A stretch of 64,000 nt of DNA. It comes from JAXLYX01 sp046351215 (GTDB taxonomy: Bacteria > Myxococcota_A > Polyangia > Polyangiales > Houyiibacteriaceae). Made by a program: the position numbers and the translations under genes. The stretch lies in NCBI GenBank assembly GCA_046351215.1, contig JAXLYX010000021.1, positions 1-64,000 on the forward strand, in the 5' to 3' direction. The first letter of the stretch is position 1. Every line of letters starts with the position of its first letter. The notes beneath the pieces were generated by a model. That model ran no database searches, had not been told where the DNA came from, and was given only the letters and a program-made list of their open reading frames with translations. Below, piece by piece: positions 8,415 through 16,688 of the stretch.

Positions 8415-9758
8415 TCACTCGCTCTCGACGGCCTCGGCGATCTTCTGCATGGAGCGATCGGCGATGCGGGCGACGCGCTCGCGGCCGAGCTTCGAGCTCC
8501 CGTTGAACGCCCACGTCATCCGGCCGCCGTAGGTCACGGCCGAGGTGCTGAGGTCGTTGAGCACGCTCGTGTTCGTCGCGAAGGCGAGCTCCGTGATGCG
8601 GATCGGGCTGCCTTCGACGTGCAGCTCGACGCGCCCGAGGTTCGAGACCGCGAGACCCTCGGGGTGGATGCTGCTCATCACCTCGCTGAACACGCGGGGC
8701 TCGGAGAACCCGAGGCCGCGTCCCAGGTTCGTGTAGACGGTGTGCATCGCCTGGTGGAAGAAGGGCAGCGGCGTCGCCATCGAATGGTCCATGTGCGCGC
8801 GGATCTCGCGCGCGAAGGGCCAGAAGCGGGTCGAGGCGTCGATCGAGTGCAGGCTCGTGACGCCGGACGCGAAGCATCCGACGTCGTCCTCGACGGGCGG
8901 GACGAGACGCGAGCGGATGTCGACGACCTGGGTGCAGCTCGTCCGCTGCAGCGGCCCTGGCGGCGAGTCCTCCGCGACGCTCATCGAGAGCGCGGCGTTG
9001 AGCACGCACTGCATCGTCGTGCGCTCCTTCTTCGCGCGATCGAGCAGCCGCTTCAGGGCGTGGCCGGAGAGGAAGCGCGGCTCGACGAAGATCTTCGGCT
9101 CGACCGGCGGGGCCTGCTCGGCGCCTTCGGTCTTGAGGCCGACGGGGAGACCCGCCCCCTCGAGGAAGCGCACGGAGGCCTTCAGCGTCTTCCAGGCGGT
9201 GCGCAGCCCGTCGAGGCCTTCGTAGTGCTCGATCGTGGGGATGCGATCGCCGTAGTAGCCGGCCGGCGGGAGCTCGACCAGATCCGCCATCTCGTAGCGA
9301 CGCTGCCGCGCGAGCGAGAGCAGGAGATCGCGGAGCATGAACACGGCGCTCCGCCCGTCGCTGATCGCGTGGTGGAAGACGAGCTGCAGGGTCGCATCCC
9401 CCGGCCCGTGCCGGAGCAACACGAAATAGGCCATCGGACCGTGCACGGAGTCGAGCGAGGTGTTGAGGCTCGCCTCGACCGCCGACCACGTCTCCTCGAC
9501 CCCCACGTCGCGGACGTGCAGGGGGATCCGGCCCGCGCCGAGGCGGAACCAGGGGACGTCCTTCGAGTCGCACTCCACGCGGACCCGGAGGAGCGGATGG
9601 CGCATCTGGACGGCGTCGATGGCCTGCCGGAGCTCGCCGAGGTCGAGGTCGCCCGCGATGCGCGCGGCGAAGGAGAAGTTCAGGGGAGACAGGGCGTCGA
9701 AGCGCCAGAACATCTCCTCCGTCGGACCCAGCGGCCTCTCGATCCCCTTCTTCGCCAT
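8415..9758 (-). CDS. free-standing condensation-fold acyltransferase
   Basis: A 447-residue chloramphenicol-acetyltransferase-fold protein of the NRPS condensation / PapA5 / wax-ester-synthase type. The catalytic motif is intact as FHHAISDGRS (about residue 130), and the start GPTEEMFWRFD plus MRHPLLRVRV are typical of the fold. Such enzymes form an ester or amide from an acyl thioester and an alcohol or amine, or rearrange within the carrier. It is not fused to a carrier domain. It lies 2.4 kb from an NRPS whose own condensation motif is broken, on the opposite strand. It is co-oriented with the upstream GST gene (63-bp gap), so they may be cotranscribed. Confidence 0.85.
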   Translation of the reverse strand: MAKKGIERPLGPTEEMFWRFDALSPLNFSFAARIAGDLDLGELRQAIDAVQMRHPLLRVRVECDSKDVPWFRLGAGRIPLHVRDVGVEETWSAVEASLNTSLDSVHGPMAYFVLLRHGPGDATLQLVFHHAISDGRSAVFMLRDLLLSLARQRRYEMADLVELPPAGYYGDRIPTIEHYEGLDGLRTAWKTLKASVRFLEGAGLPVGLKTEGAEQAPPVEPKIFVEPRFLSGHALKRLLDRAKKERTTMQCVLNAALSMSVAEDSPPGPLQRTSCTQVVDIRSRLVPPVEDDVGCFASGVTSLHSIDASTRFWPFAREIRAHMDHSMATPLPFFHQAMHTVYTNLGRGLGFSEPRVFSEVMSSIHPEGLAVSNLGRVELHVEGSPIRITELAFATNTSVLNDLSTSAVTYGGRMTWAFNGSSKLGRERVARIADRSMQKIAEAVESE

Positions 9759-9821
9759 GTCCCTCGTCGACTCCGCTTCCGTGGCCGCCGGCGACCTGGG
9801 CCGCCGGCGCGCGTCAGGGTA

Positions 9822-10439
9822 TCACGCCACGCGTGCGTCGCGCTCGGCGCGCACCGCCGCCCGCCAGGCCTCGAGCTTCGCATGGGGCTCGAGCACGTCC
9901 TTCGGGACCCCGTCGAGGTGGCCGCTCGCGAAGCCGTCGAAGACGTGGACGAGCTTGAGATCCGCGATCGTGAGCGACCGGCCGACGAGGTGCGCCGGAT
10001 CGCCGTTCGCCTCGAGCCTCGCTTCGACGCAGCGGCACCAATGCGGGATCTTCTCCTGGACGATCACCTTGCGCATCGCGAGCTTCTTCTCGACGTCGGG
10101 CTCCTGCATGCTCGGCCCGAGGGCATGGTTGATGTCCTCGCCGAAGTCGACGAGCTCGTCGACTCGGAGGGCCTCGAGCGGGTCGCTCGGGTAGAGGCCG
10201 GCGAGCTTGCCGACGTAGCGGAGGATCGCGTTGCTCTGGGCGACGCGGCACGGCGTCTCCCCGCCGACGTCGAGGACGGGGAGCGAGCCGAAGGGCAGCT
10301 CGCGCTCCGCCTTGAGACGGCGGAACTCCTCGCGGCCGACGTGCTTGTCCTCGAACGGGATCCGCCCGATGCGGAGGGCGTCGCGGATGGCGCCGGCGCG
10401 GCCGGCGATCGGGAAGTAGTGAAGGGTCAGTTCGGTCAT
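9822..10439 (-). CDS. glutathione S-transferase family protein
   Basis: 205 residues with the thioredoxin-like N-terminal domain (LHYFPIAGRAGAIR, like sigma/alpha-class GSTs; the catalytic Tyr is the residue in HYF). It has the cis-Pro loop FGSLPVL and the SNAILRYVG segment that binds glutathione. The all-helical C-terminal domain includes the conserved SLTIADL N-capping box. It is cytosolic, conjugating glutathione or acting in redox and isomerase chemistry. It precedes the condensation-fold acyltransferase on the same strand and is divergent from the GT2 gene. Substrate unknown. Confidence 0.9.
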   Translation of the reverse strand: MTELTLHYFPIAGRAGAIRDALRIGRIPFEDKHVGREEFRRLKAERELPFGSLPVLDVGGETPCRVAQSNAILRYVGKLAGLYPSDPLEALRVDELVDFGEDINHALGPSMQEPDVEKKLAMRKVIVQEKIPHWCRCVEARLEANGDPAHLVGRSLTIADLKLVHVFDGFASGHLDGVPKDVLEPHAKLEAWRAAVRAERDARVA

Positions 10440-10573
10440 GGGTTCGAGCCTCGGAGCGCGAAGGTACGTCGAAACGGTCCTCCGAGGGAGCGGCCGAACG
10501 ACCGCATGCTAGATTGGCTCGTTCGCGACGACACGACCTGCCCGGGGGTGGGCAGGGGAAGAGCCGAGGGTCC

Positions 10574-11776
10574 GTGCTGCTCGACTTGATTGGAGTTCCA
10601 CTCGCCGGCGTCCTCGCCACGCCCGCGATGACGTTCGCGGCCGAATGCCTGCTCGGCGCCGCCGCGACGATCGAGGAGCGGACGGTCCCGCGCACGAGCC
10701 GGCGCTACGTGGTGCTCGTGCCGGCCCACGACGAGTCGGCCGTGATCGCGGACACGCTCGCCGGCCTCGCGAAGGCGGTCGGACCGAGCGGCCAGGTGCT
10801 GGTCATCGCGGACAACTGCAGCGACGACACCGCGGCGATCGCCCGCCGCGCGGGGGTCCGCGTCCTCGAACGCACGGACACGGTCCGCCGGGGCAAGGGC
10901 CATGCGCTGATGGCGGGCGTCGAGGCGGTCGCGGACGATCCCCCCGAGGTGATCGTCGTCGTCGACGCCGACTGCGCCGTGGAGCCCCATGCGCTCGATC
11001 TCCTCGTCGAGGTCGCGGGCGGCACCGGCCGTCCGGCCCAGGGCGACTACGTCTTCGAGCCGGCCGACGACGGCCTGAAGAGCAAGCTCTCCGCGTTCGC
11101 CGTGCGGGTGCGCAACCGCGTCCGTCCCCTCGGCGCCTCGCGCATGTCGATGCCGTGTCCCCTCTTCGGCACGGGGATGGCGTTCCCCTACGACCTCGTG
11201 AAGCGCATCGGCTTCGGCGGCGGTCACATCACCGAGGACATCCTGCTCGCGGTGAGCGCGGCCTCCGAGGGCCGTCCCCCGATCTTCGTCCCGGAGGCCC
11301 ACGTCGTCGGCACGCTACCGGTCGGGGACGAAGCCGCGAAGGGCCAGCGGATGCGCTGGGAGCACGGGCACCTCAGCCTGATCCGCGAGCAGGTCCCCGA
11401 GCTGCTCGCGCACGCGATCGGCAAGCGCGACCTCGCGGCGCTCGGCCTCGCCCTCGATCTGGCCGTTCCCCCGCTCGCGTTCCTCGTCGGCACGTTGGGC
11501 GGCGTCTTCGTCGTCCTCGTCGGCTCCGGCCTCTTCCTGCTCGCCCCCGTCACGACGGCGATCACCGGGCTCTCGCTCGGCGTCGTCGGCATCGCCGTGC
11601 TCGCCGCCCGCAGCACCCACGCGAGCGACCTCGTGACGCTCCGCGATCTCGCCGCCGTGCCCCGCTACATCTGGTGGAAGCTCCCGCTCTACACGCGCTT
11701 CTTCCAGGGGCGCGAGCAGAAGAGCTGGGTCCGGACCGCGCGCGACTCGGCCCCTGCGAAGCCCTCCTCCGTCTGA
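10574..11776 (+). CDS. processive-type GT2 membrane glycosyltransferase
   Basis: About 400 residues. A short N-terminal hydrophobic segment is followed by a GT-A domain: VLVPAHDESAVI, the nucleotide-binding ADNCSDDT, VVVDADCAVEP (DxD), HITEDILLAVSA (catalytic TED) and GQRMRWEHGH, the QxxRW signature of processive glycosyltransferases. Two or three membrane helices follow (about 315-375). It probably elongates an extracellular or surface glycan from a nucleotide-sugar donor. The start is uncertain: GTG at 10574 puts the first membrane segment at the N-terminus, while a TTG at 10514 would add 20 basic residues. Confidence 0.9.
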   Translation: MLLDLIGVPLAGVLATPAMTFAAECLLGAAATIEERTVPRTSRRYVVLVPAHDESAVIADTLAGLAKAVGPSGQVLVIADNCSDDTAAIARRAGVRVLERTDTVRRGKGHALMAGVEAVADDPPEVIVVVDADCAVEPHALDLLVEVAGGTGRPAQGDYVFEPADDGLKSKLSAFAVRVRNRVRPLGASRMSMPCPLFGTGMAFPYDLVKRIGFGGGHITEDILLAVSAASEGRPPIFVPEAHVVGTLPVGDEAAKGQRMRWEHGHLSLIREQVPELLAHAIGKRDLAALGLALDLAVPPLAFLVGTLGGVFVVLVGSGLFLLAPVTTAITGLSLGVVGIAVLAARSTHASDLVTLRDLAAVPRYIWWKLPLYTRFFQGREQKSWVRTARDSAPAKPSSV

Positions 11777-11881
11777 GAGGGGTATGCAGCGCACCGATCG
11801 TACGAAATCACCCCTGCCGTAGCCGCTCGAGGCCCCGGTGCGTAGAGTGGGATCGCGTTTTCTTTGGGGGAGAAGCCGATC

Positions 11882-12937
11882 ATGACGCTTGCGACCGAAC
11901 TCCTTTCGAGCCTCCGCGGGGGGCGTCCGGGCCTCGGCGGCGCCGCACGCATCCTCGCCGCGGGCAGCCTCGCGCTCGCCGTCTCGGCCTGCGGAGGCGC
12001 GTCCTCGAACGGCATGCCCCCGGGCGACGGAGGCATGGTCCTCGACGGCTCGACGACGGGCATGACCGACACGCTCACGACGAGCGGCCGGCACATCGTC
12101 GACCGCTGCGGCAACGCCTTCGTGCCCCGCGGGCTCGAGAACGCGCTCGGAGAGCAGCTACCCCCGGGCAACGACTGGGGAGGCTTCGTCGACAAGATGG
12201 CGGCGACCGGCGCGAACGCGATCCGTGTCCTCCCGGACGTGGCGCAGCTGAGCCTCACGGACCTCGACGCCGTGTTCAAGCGGGTCGTGGCGAACGATCT
12301 CGTGGTCTACGTGAGCCCGGGCAATCGCAGCTGGTTCGGCCAGAGCGGCGTGAAGACGCTGCTCGACACGTACAAGGGCAACCTCGTCCTCGACGCGTTC
12401 CAGGAGCCGAACTACGACGACCGGACGCGCTGGCTCTCCGACGTCGAGGCGGCGATCGATCAGGTGCGCGGCTACGGCTACACGGTGCCGATCACCGTGC
12501 TCGCGAACCAATACGGTCGTGACCTCCCGGTGCTCCTCTCGAAGGGCGCGGACGTCGTCGCGCACGACCCGCAGCATCGCGTGATCCTCGGCTGGCAGGC
12601 CTATTGGGGCTCGAGCGGCTGGTACCAGAGCCAGTACCACATGACGCTCTCCGAGGGCTTCGCGGCGGCGGGTGCCGCCGGCTTCCCGATCCAGGCCGGC
12701 ATCGACGACATCGCGGACCTCCCGAGCGAGCACATGGACTACTCGGCGGCGATGACGGCCGCGCAGTCGAACGGCATCGGCTGGCTCTGGTGGGATTGGT
12801 ACAACCCCTACGGCTCGGCGAACAGCTTGAGCACGGACGGCACGGTCAACCACCTCACCTCGGTCGGCAGCACGGTGGTGAACACCCATCCCGCGAGCAT
12901 CGCGCACACGTCCGTGAAGGCTTGTCGGCCGATGTGA
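11882..12937 (+). CDS. GH5-like (mannanase-type) lipoprotein with altered catalytic site
   Basis: 351 residues. The ATG at 11882 has GGAGAAG upstream and starts a lipoprotein signal (VSACGG). The mature part aligns by eye with GH5 subfamily 8 endo-mannanases: DRCGNAFVPRG, a region corresponding to the acid/base NEP that here reads FQEP, the barrel segment GWQAYWG, and GWLWWDWYNP near the C-terminus. The strand that normally carries the nucleophile (GEF) reads AGIDD, so the nucleophilic Glu appears lost. It may be a carbohydrate-binding pseudoenzyme or use a shifted Asp. The SD fixes the start; an upstream TTG at 11864 is rejected. Confidence 0.75.
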   Translation: MTLATELLSSLRGGRPGLGGAARILAAGSLALAVSACGGASSNGMPPGDGGMVLDGSTTGMTDTLTTSGRHIVDRCGNAFVPRGLENALGEQLPPGNDWGGFVDKMAATGANAIRVLPDVAQLSLTDLDAVFKRVVANDLVVYVSPGNRSWFGQSGVKTLLDTYKGNLVLDAFQEPNYDDRTRWLSDVEAAIDQVRGYGYTVPITVLANQYGRDLPVLLSKGADVVAHDPQHRVILGWQAYWGSSGWYQSQYHMTLSEGFAAAGAAGFPIQAGIDDIADLPSEHMDYSAAMTAAQSNGIGWLWWDWYNPYGSANSLSTDGTVNHLTSVGSTVVNTHPASIAHTSVKACRPM

Positions 12938-12948
12938 GGCGGGGGGCT

Positions 12949-13632
12949 TCAGCCGCGACGATCGCGGCTCGGCCCAGCGTCCTCTTCCCAGGGATGCGGC
13001 CCGCCGGGGACGGCGAGGCCAACGCTGCCGCCGAGGAGAGCGTCGAGGTTGCCCGCGTCCCTCGGATCGTGCGGGCCCGGCGTGCGATGCAAGCGAGCCG
13101 GCGGGAACGGCCGATCCATGTCGTAGCCCGCGTGCTCGAGGAGCTCCCAGGCCACGTCCGGATCGGGCTCTCCGTCGAGCGCTCCGAGCAGGGCGCGCAG
13201 CATCGGCGCGAGCTCCTCGGGCTCGCGCGTCATCATGCCGACCTCGCTCGGATCGAAGAGCAGATGGCGACCGGGCGACTTCCGTAGCGCCTCCGCGAAG
13301 AGCGCGAAGTGCTCGTCGATCGAGCCGAAGTCCGCGAACGCCTCCGCGTACCAGGCGCGTGCCTTCTCGAGCTGCGCGAGCCCGCGCGCCTTCTCGACCC
13401 AGGCCACGGCGCACTCGTACGGAGCGTCCTCCGGATCGGGGTCCTCGACGCCTTCGTTCGGATCGATCGTCCGCGTCCTCACGTCGGCCGCGCGGAACGG
13501 CGCGAACCAGAGCAGGGGCAGCCGATGCTTCGCGCACGCGATCCCGAAGGTCATGCCCTCGGGACGCTCGTCGTCGAGAGCCTCGTCGGGGGTCTTCGCG
13601 TTCGCGGAATGGAGCCAGGCGTAGTTGGCCAT
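12949..13632 (-). CDS. hypothetical protein, 227 residues
   Basis: No family recognised. The protein is soluble, acidic and helix-rich, without a signal peptide. It opens MANYAWLHSANAKTPDEALD and includes a Trp/Phe patch LPLLWFAPF near residue 40. The C-terminal 40 residues are Pro/Gly/Asp-rich and probably disordered. It ends 11 bp from the convergent GH5-like gene and is followed upstream by the small membrane protein on the same strand. Frame choice is supported by normal amino-acid composition; the other frames are Arg-rich. Confidence 0.65.
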   Translation of the reverse strand: MANYAWLHSANAKTPDEALDDERPEGMTFGIACAKHRLPLLWFAPFRAADVRTRTIDPNEGVEDPDPEDAPYECAVAWVEKARGLAQLEKARAWYAEAFADFGSIDEHFALFAEALRKSPGRHLLFDPSEVGMMTREPEELAPMLRALLGALDGEPDPDVAWELLEHAGYDMDRPFPPARLHRTPGPHDPRDAGNLDALLGGSVGLAVPGGPHPWEEDAGPSRDRRG

Positions 13633-13689
13633 GTCGGAGTCCTGGGGGAAGAGGGACGCGCTCGTCCGTGGAGAGGCAGCGCGGGGAGA

Positions 13690-14115
13690 CTAGCGACGCG
13701 CGCCGAAGCGCCTTCGAGGAGCGCCGAGCGTGGCGCGCGCGAGGAGCGTCGGGGCGTGCAGCGCGAAGACGTTCCTCGCGCGCTGTGCGAGCGCTTCCGG
13801 AAGACCCTCGGCCGCGAGCTCGGGGTGTGGCTGACGGCGCAGCCCCCGAAGCGTCCCGCGCGCCGCCGGGAAGCGACGCACGATGTCGCGGAGCTCGTCG
13901 TAGAGGGCCGGCGAGATCCGGCCCCGGACGAGCTCGACCTTTCCACCCTCGATCCGCACCACGAAGATCTCGTCGAGGCGAGCGAGGGAGAGCCCCACCA
14001 TCACGAGGAGGGGCAGACAGAAGGTCGCGAGGAAGAGCAGGGAATCCACGAACGCGCCACTCCGGGATCGAGGCCGGAACCGCGGCAAAGATACGCGGAG
14101 ATCCGAGCGCGGCAT
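13690..14115 (-). CDS. DUF3634-like small membrane protein
   Basis: 141 residues. A hydrophobic segment at about 24-43 (SLLFLATFCLPLLVMVGLSL) is followed by FVVRIEGGKVELVRGRIS and a helix LYDELRDIVRR, which matches the DUF3634 pattern seen in Proteobacteria and Myxococcota. The basic tail has no clear domain. The likely topology is a single N-terminal anchor with a cytoplasmic domain. Function of the family is unknown. The N-terminal Arg-rich stretch may mean that the true start is downstream, for example a GTG just before the membrane segment. Confidence 0.65.
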   Translation of the reverse strand: MPRSDLRVSLPRFRPRSRSGAFVDSLLFLATFCLPLLVMVGLSLARLDEIFVVRIEGGKVELVRGRISPALYDELRDIVRRFPAARGTLRGLRRQPHPELAAEGLPEALAQRARNVFALHAPTLLARATLGAPRRRFGARR

Positions 14116-14225
14116 CCGCTTTCGCGGGGGCTCGACGTGGAGGTGGAATCTTGCAGTGAGGCTTCAGCGTTGGGCACCGCACGCGCGCCATGGAGCGCGC
14201 GTCCGCGCCGTGGTACGTGGGCCGG

Positions 14226-14738
14226 ATGCAGGTCGTGATCCGTGACGAGACGCCGGCCGACCTGTCGGCCATCCATCGGCTGCACGCCTCCGCGTTCGAG
14301 AGCGACGCCGAAGCCCGGCTCGTGGACGCGCTGAGGGCGAGCGGGGCCCTGACGCTCTCGCTCGTCGCTGTCGTGGACGGAGAGGTCGTGGGGCACATCG
14401 CCTTCTCGCCGGTCGTCGTCGAATCGGCGATCGAATCGTGGCCCGGCATCGGGCTCGGTCCGATGGCGGTCACGGCGGAGCTCCGAGGTCGGGGCATCGG
14501 CGGGAAGCTCGTCGAAGAGGGCCGGCGCCGTCTGCGCGCCGACGGTCACGCGCTCTGTGTCGTCCTCGGTCACGCCGACTACTACCCGCGCCACGGGTTC
14601 GTGCGCGCGAGCCTCCACGGAATCCGCTGGGAGAAGCCGGTCCCGGACGAGGTCTTCTTCGTGCAGGAGCTCGTGCCCGGGGGGCTCGTCGGTGTCACGG
14701 GCACCGTCCGCTACCGCCCCGAATTCGACGCCGTCTGA
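14226..14738 (+). CDS. GNAT-family N-acetyltransferase
   Basis: 170 residues from the ATG at 14226; an ATG 36 bp upstream is also in frame. The GNAT fold is clear: IRDETPADLSAIHRLHASAF at the start, and acetyl-CoA motif A as LGPMAVTAELRGRGIGGKLV (R-x-x-G-x-G). Next comes VVLGHADYYPRHGF, typical of the YhbS-like group. It transfers an acetyl group from acetyl-CoA to an unknown amine. It ends 3 bp from the convergent DUF1801 gene. Confidence 0.88.
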   Translation: MQVVIRDETPADLSAIHRLHASAFESDAEARLVDALRASGALTLSLVAVVDGEVVGHIAFSPVVVESAIESWPGIGLGPMAVTAELRGRGIGGKLVEEGRRRLRADGHALCVVLGHADYYPRHGFVRASLHGIRWEKPVPDEVFFVQELVPGGLVGVTGTVRYRPEFDAV

Positions 14739-14741
14739 GCC

Positions 14742-15122
14742 TCACGAACGTCCGTGTGTCGCGCGCTCCACGCGGAAGCGCACGATGCGCCGAACGAGAT
14801 CCAAGGGGAGGTCGCGATCGTGCGGCAATTGGATCGCACCCTTCGAGGTGCGGAACGGAGCGAGCTCCTCCGCGAACACCTCGATCGCCTCGGACCCCGG
14901 GTAGACGCCCACGTGGTGCGCGAACGCGCCGAGGTGCACGAGGTTCTCGCCCTGATGCCAGGTGGGCAATCCGTACGCCATGCGCTCGATGGCGTCGGGA
15001 GCCTCCTCGCGGACGATCGCGCGCAGCGTCCGGAGCCGCGTGCGCGCCGGCTCCGCGGCCGCGTCGATGTACGCGGCGACCGCTTCTTCGGCGGCGGGAG
15101 GAGGGGATTTCCGTCGGGCCAT
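14742..15122 (-). CDS. DUF1801 / YdhG-like protein
   Basis: 126 residues. The central AIERMAYGLPTWHQGENLVH and the C-terminal RTSKGAIQLPHDRDLPLDLV match the DUF1801 (YdhG/YjbR-like, frataxin-resembling) family. Some members have been proposed as iron chaperones, but the general role is unsettled. A short basic N-terminus precedes a helical region. It is soluble and cytoplasmic. It is convergent with the GNAT gene and separated by about 100 bp from the coupled pair upstream. Confidence 0.85.
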   Translation of the reverse strand: MARRKSPPPAAEEAVAAYIDAAAEPARTRLRTLRAIVREEAPDAIERMAYGLPTWHQGENLVHLGAFAHHVGVYPGSEAIEVFAEELAPFRTSKGAIQLPHDRDLPLDLVRRIVRFRVERATHGRS

Positions 15123-15224
15123 TCGAGCCTCCTCGTCGCCGCTGGGGGTGATGCGGCGGGGTCGAGAGGATAGCAGCGAGGACGACGGGAAAGGAGGATC
15201 GCGGAGCGAGTCGCGCGGACGGCT

Positions 15225-15446
15225 TCACCGGAACGTCGGGCGCGTGCCGAGGACGAACGAATCCTCGATCACGCGCTCGGGGCCGCAGCGACCGAGCATC
15301 CGCGGGAAGCGGCAGAGCATCCAGGGCCGACCGATGTCGAACGCATACCGGTATCGGATCTCGGACGACGCCTGCTCGAGGGCCTCGTCGAGCCGCCGCA
15401 GCTCCTCGCGCGTGGCGTGCTGAGGACCGAACTGCGACGCGCTCAC
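15225..15446 (-). CDS. small hypothetical protein coupled to the upstream gene
   Basis: 73 residues from a GTG at 15446 that overlaps the stop of the upstream gene (GTGA), which decides the start and implies translational coupling. The N-terminal half is a charged helix (ATREELRRLDEALEQASSEI), followed by an aromatic/Cys segment (RPWMLCRFPRMLGRCG). No family recognised. A longer reading from 15524 would add an Arg/Gly-rich shadow sequence and is not believed. Confidence 0.55.
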   Translation of the reverse strand: MSASQFGPQHATREELRRLDEALEQASSEIRYRYAFDIGRPWMLCRFPRMLGRCGPERVIEDSFVLGTRPTFR

Positions 15447-16060
15447 TCGTCGTCGCTGCCCTCGTACCCGAAGAGCGCCTCCACGCTCGCGTCGGCCTTC
15501 TCCCAATCCGGCTCCTCGGACCACGGCAGACGCGCGGCCTCCTCGATTGCCACTCCGTCCTCACCGACGACGTAGACGACGAGCGCGGGCGTCGAGAGCA
15601 CGTAGACGAAATCCGCCCCCATCTTGTCGGTGTTCGCGCCGATGGGTGGGGCGCGGAAGCCGAGGTCGCGCTGCGGGTCGCCCTGGTACGTGGCCGGCCC
15701 GGGCGCTTCCTCGTCCCGGTCGAAGTAGCCCTGGTGTTGCTCGAGCGTGAGCTTCGTCCCGTTCCAGCCGCGTGCGCGGGCCTCGTCGGCGAAGAAATGG
15801 AGGCTCGACCAGCCCGCCGGATTGTCGAGGACGAGCTCCTTCGCGGCGGTCGCGACGTCCCCTCGATGCCGCGCGTTCACCACGTTGAAGATCAGAGGGC
15901 CGACGTCCGACGGGCCCCCGGCGTTGTGCAGGTACACCCCTCGGAACTTCGGCTTCGGCCGGATCCGGAACAGGCGCCCGAGGAATCCCGTGGGCTCGGC
16001 GTCTGGGGCGGGAACCGCTGCGAGGCCCTCGCTGACGGCGACGATCGCGCGTGTGCTCAT
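15443..16060 (-). CDS. hypothetical protein of the MSTR-start type
   Basis: 205 residues from the ATG at 16060. It begins MSTRAIVAVSEG and continues KFRGVYLHNAGGPSDVGP, reminiscent of small actinobacterial and phage proteins that start MSTRS and contain a GRYxHxDGxP-like segment; their function is unknown. An acidic C-terminus ends in EGSDDE. It is soluble with no signal. It is the first gene of a coupled pair with the 73-residue protein. The upstream reading to 16225 is Arg-rich and unlikely to be translated. Confidence 0.65.
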   Translation of the reverse strand: MSTRAIVAVSEGLAAVPAPDAEPTGFLGRLFRIRPKPKFRGVYLHNAGGPSDVGPLIFNVVNARHRGDVATAAKELVLDNPAGWSSLHFFADEARARGWNGTKLTLEQHQGYFDRDEEAPGPATYQGDPQRDLGFRAPPIGANTDKMGADFVYVLSTPALVVYVVGEDGVAIEEAARLPWSEEPDWEKADASVEALFGYEGSDDE

Positions 16061-16179
16061 GTCCCTTGGTCGTGGCGGTGGGGGCGGATCCATCACGAAA
16101 ACGAAGCGGCGAGCAAGGTCTGCACGGGCCTCGGATGGCGTAGGATCGTCGCCCGCGCCGAAAGCGCGCGAGGAGCCGC

Positions 16180-16425
16180 ATGACGCTCTCGACACCCCCC
16201 GACGGCACCCGCGTCCTCGACGCACGCCTCGAAGCCCTCGTCCACGAATGCCCCGACTGCCAGGTGCCGATGCACGGCACCGGCCTCATGACGTGGAACA
16301 CCCTCTCGCGCCGCTGGCTCGTCGAGTACGAATGCCCAGCCCATCGAGGCCGCGTCCTCCGCTGGGGCCAAGACGTCGAGCACCTCGTGAGGGACGCAGC
16401 CGTCCACGCCGGCTTCCCCGGTTGA
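16180..16425 (+). CDS. small zinc-ribbon-like hypothetical protein
   Basis: 81 residues. One Cys pair (HECPDCQVP, about residues 23-29) and a second element (YECPAHRGR, about 50-58) could form a CxxC/CxxH zinc site. Between them is MTWNTLSRRWLVEY, typical of short zinc-ribbon proteins. No specific family is recognised. It is convergent with the Tat-exported repeat-protein gene, with palindromic repeats filling the gap. Confidence 0.6.
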   Translation: MTLSTPPDGTRVLDARLEALVHECPDCQVPMHGTGLMTWNTLSRRWLVEYECPAHRGRVLRWGQDVEHLVRDAAVHAGFPG

Positions 16426-16426
16426 A

Positions 16427-16675
16427 CGCGAGACGGGGTCGACCGCGAGCCCGAAAGCCCCCGGACGACCCCGAATCCTGAGAACCGGCAAGGCCGTCGC
16501 GAGACGGGGTCAGCCAGCGAGCGCGTAAGCCGCTGGATGGCCCCGGAAACGGAGAGCCGGCAAGGCCGTCGCGAGACGGGGTCAGCCAGCGAGCGCGCCC
16601 ACAGCGGTCGGCCGAAGCCGTACTGACGTACGGCGAGGTCGACCGCGAGGACGTAAGCCGCTGGATGGCCCCGTA
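16427..16675. repeat. three palindromic repeat units of about 72 bp between convergent genes
   Basis: Unit 2 contains a 15-nt arm at 16505-16519 and its partner at 16531-16545 (13 Watson-Crick pairs, one G-T, one mismatch, 11-nt loop). Unit 1 has the equivalent hairpin at 16434-16445 / 16462-16473, with the same mismatch position but two pairs changed on both sides. Unit 3 has the same arms at 16577-16591 and 16659-16673, spread apart by an insertion that carries its own perfect 7-bp hairpin (16617-16634). A 41-bp segment is identical at 16485-16525 and 16557-16597. This is REP-like structure; bidirectional termination for the flanking convergent genes is an alternative. Confidence 0.8.
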
Positions 16676-16688
16676 TCGCGTCGGCCGC

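Noticed and set aside
16427..16675. Possible CRISPR array
   Set aside because: Only three units, directly abutting, with no unique spacers between them and no cas genes. The internal palindromes and covariation fit REP-like elements better.
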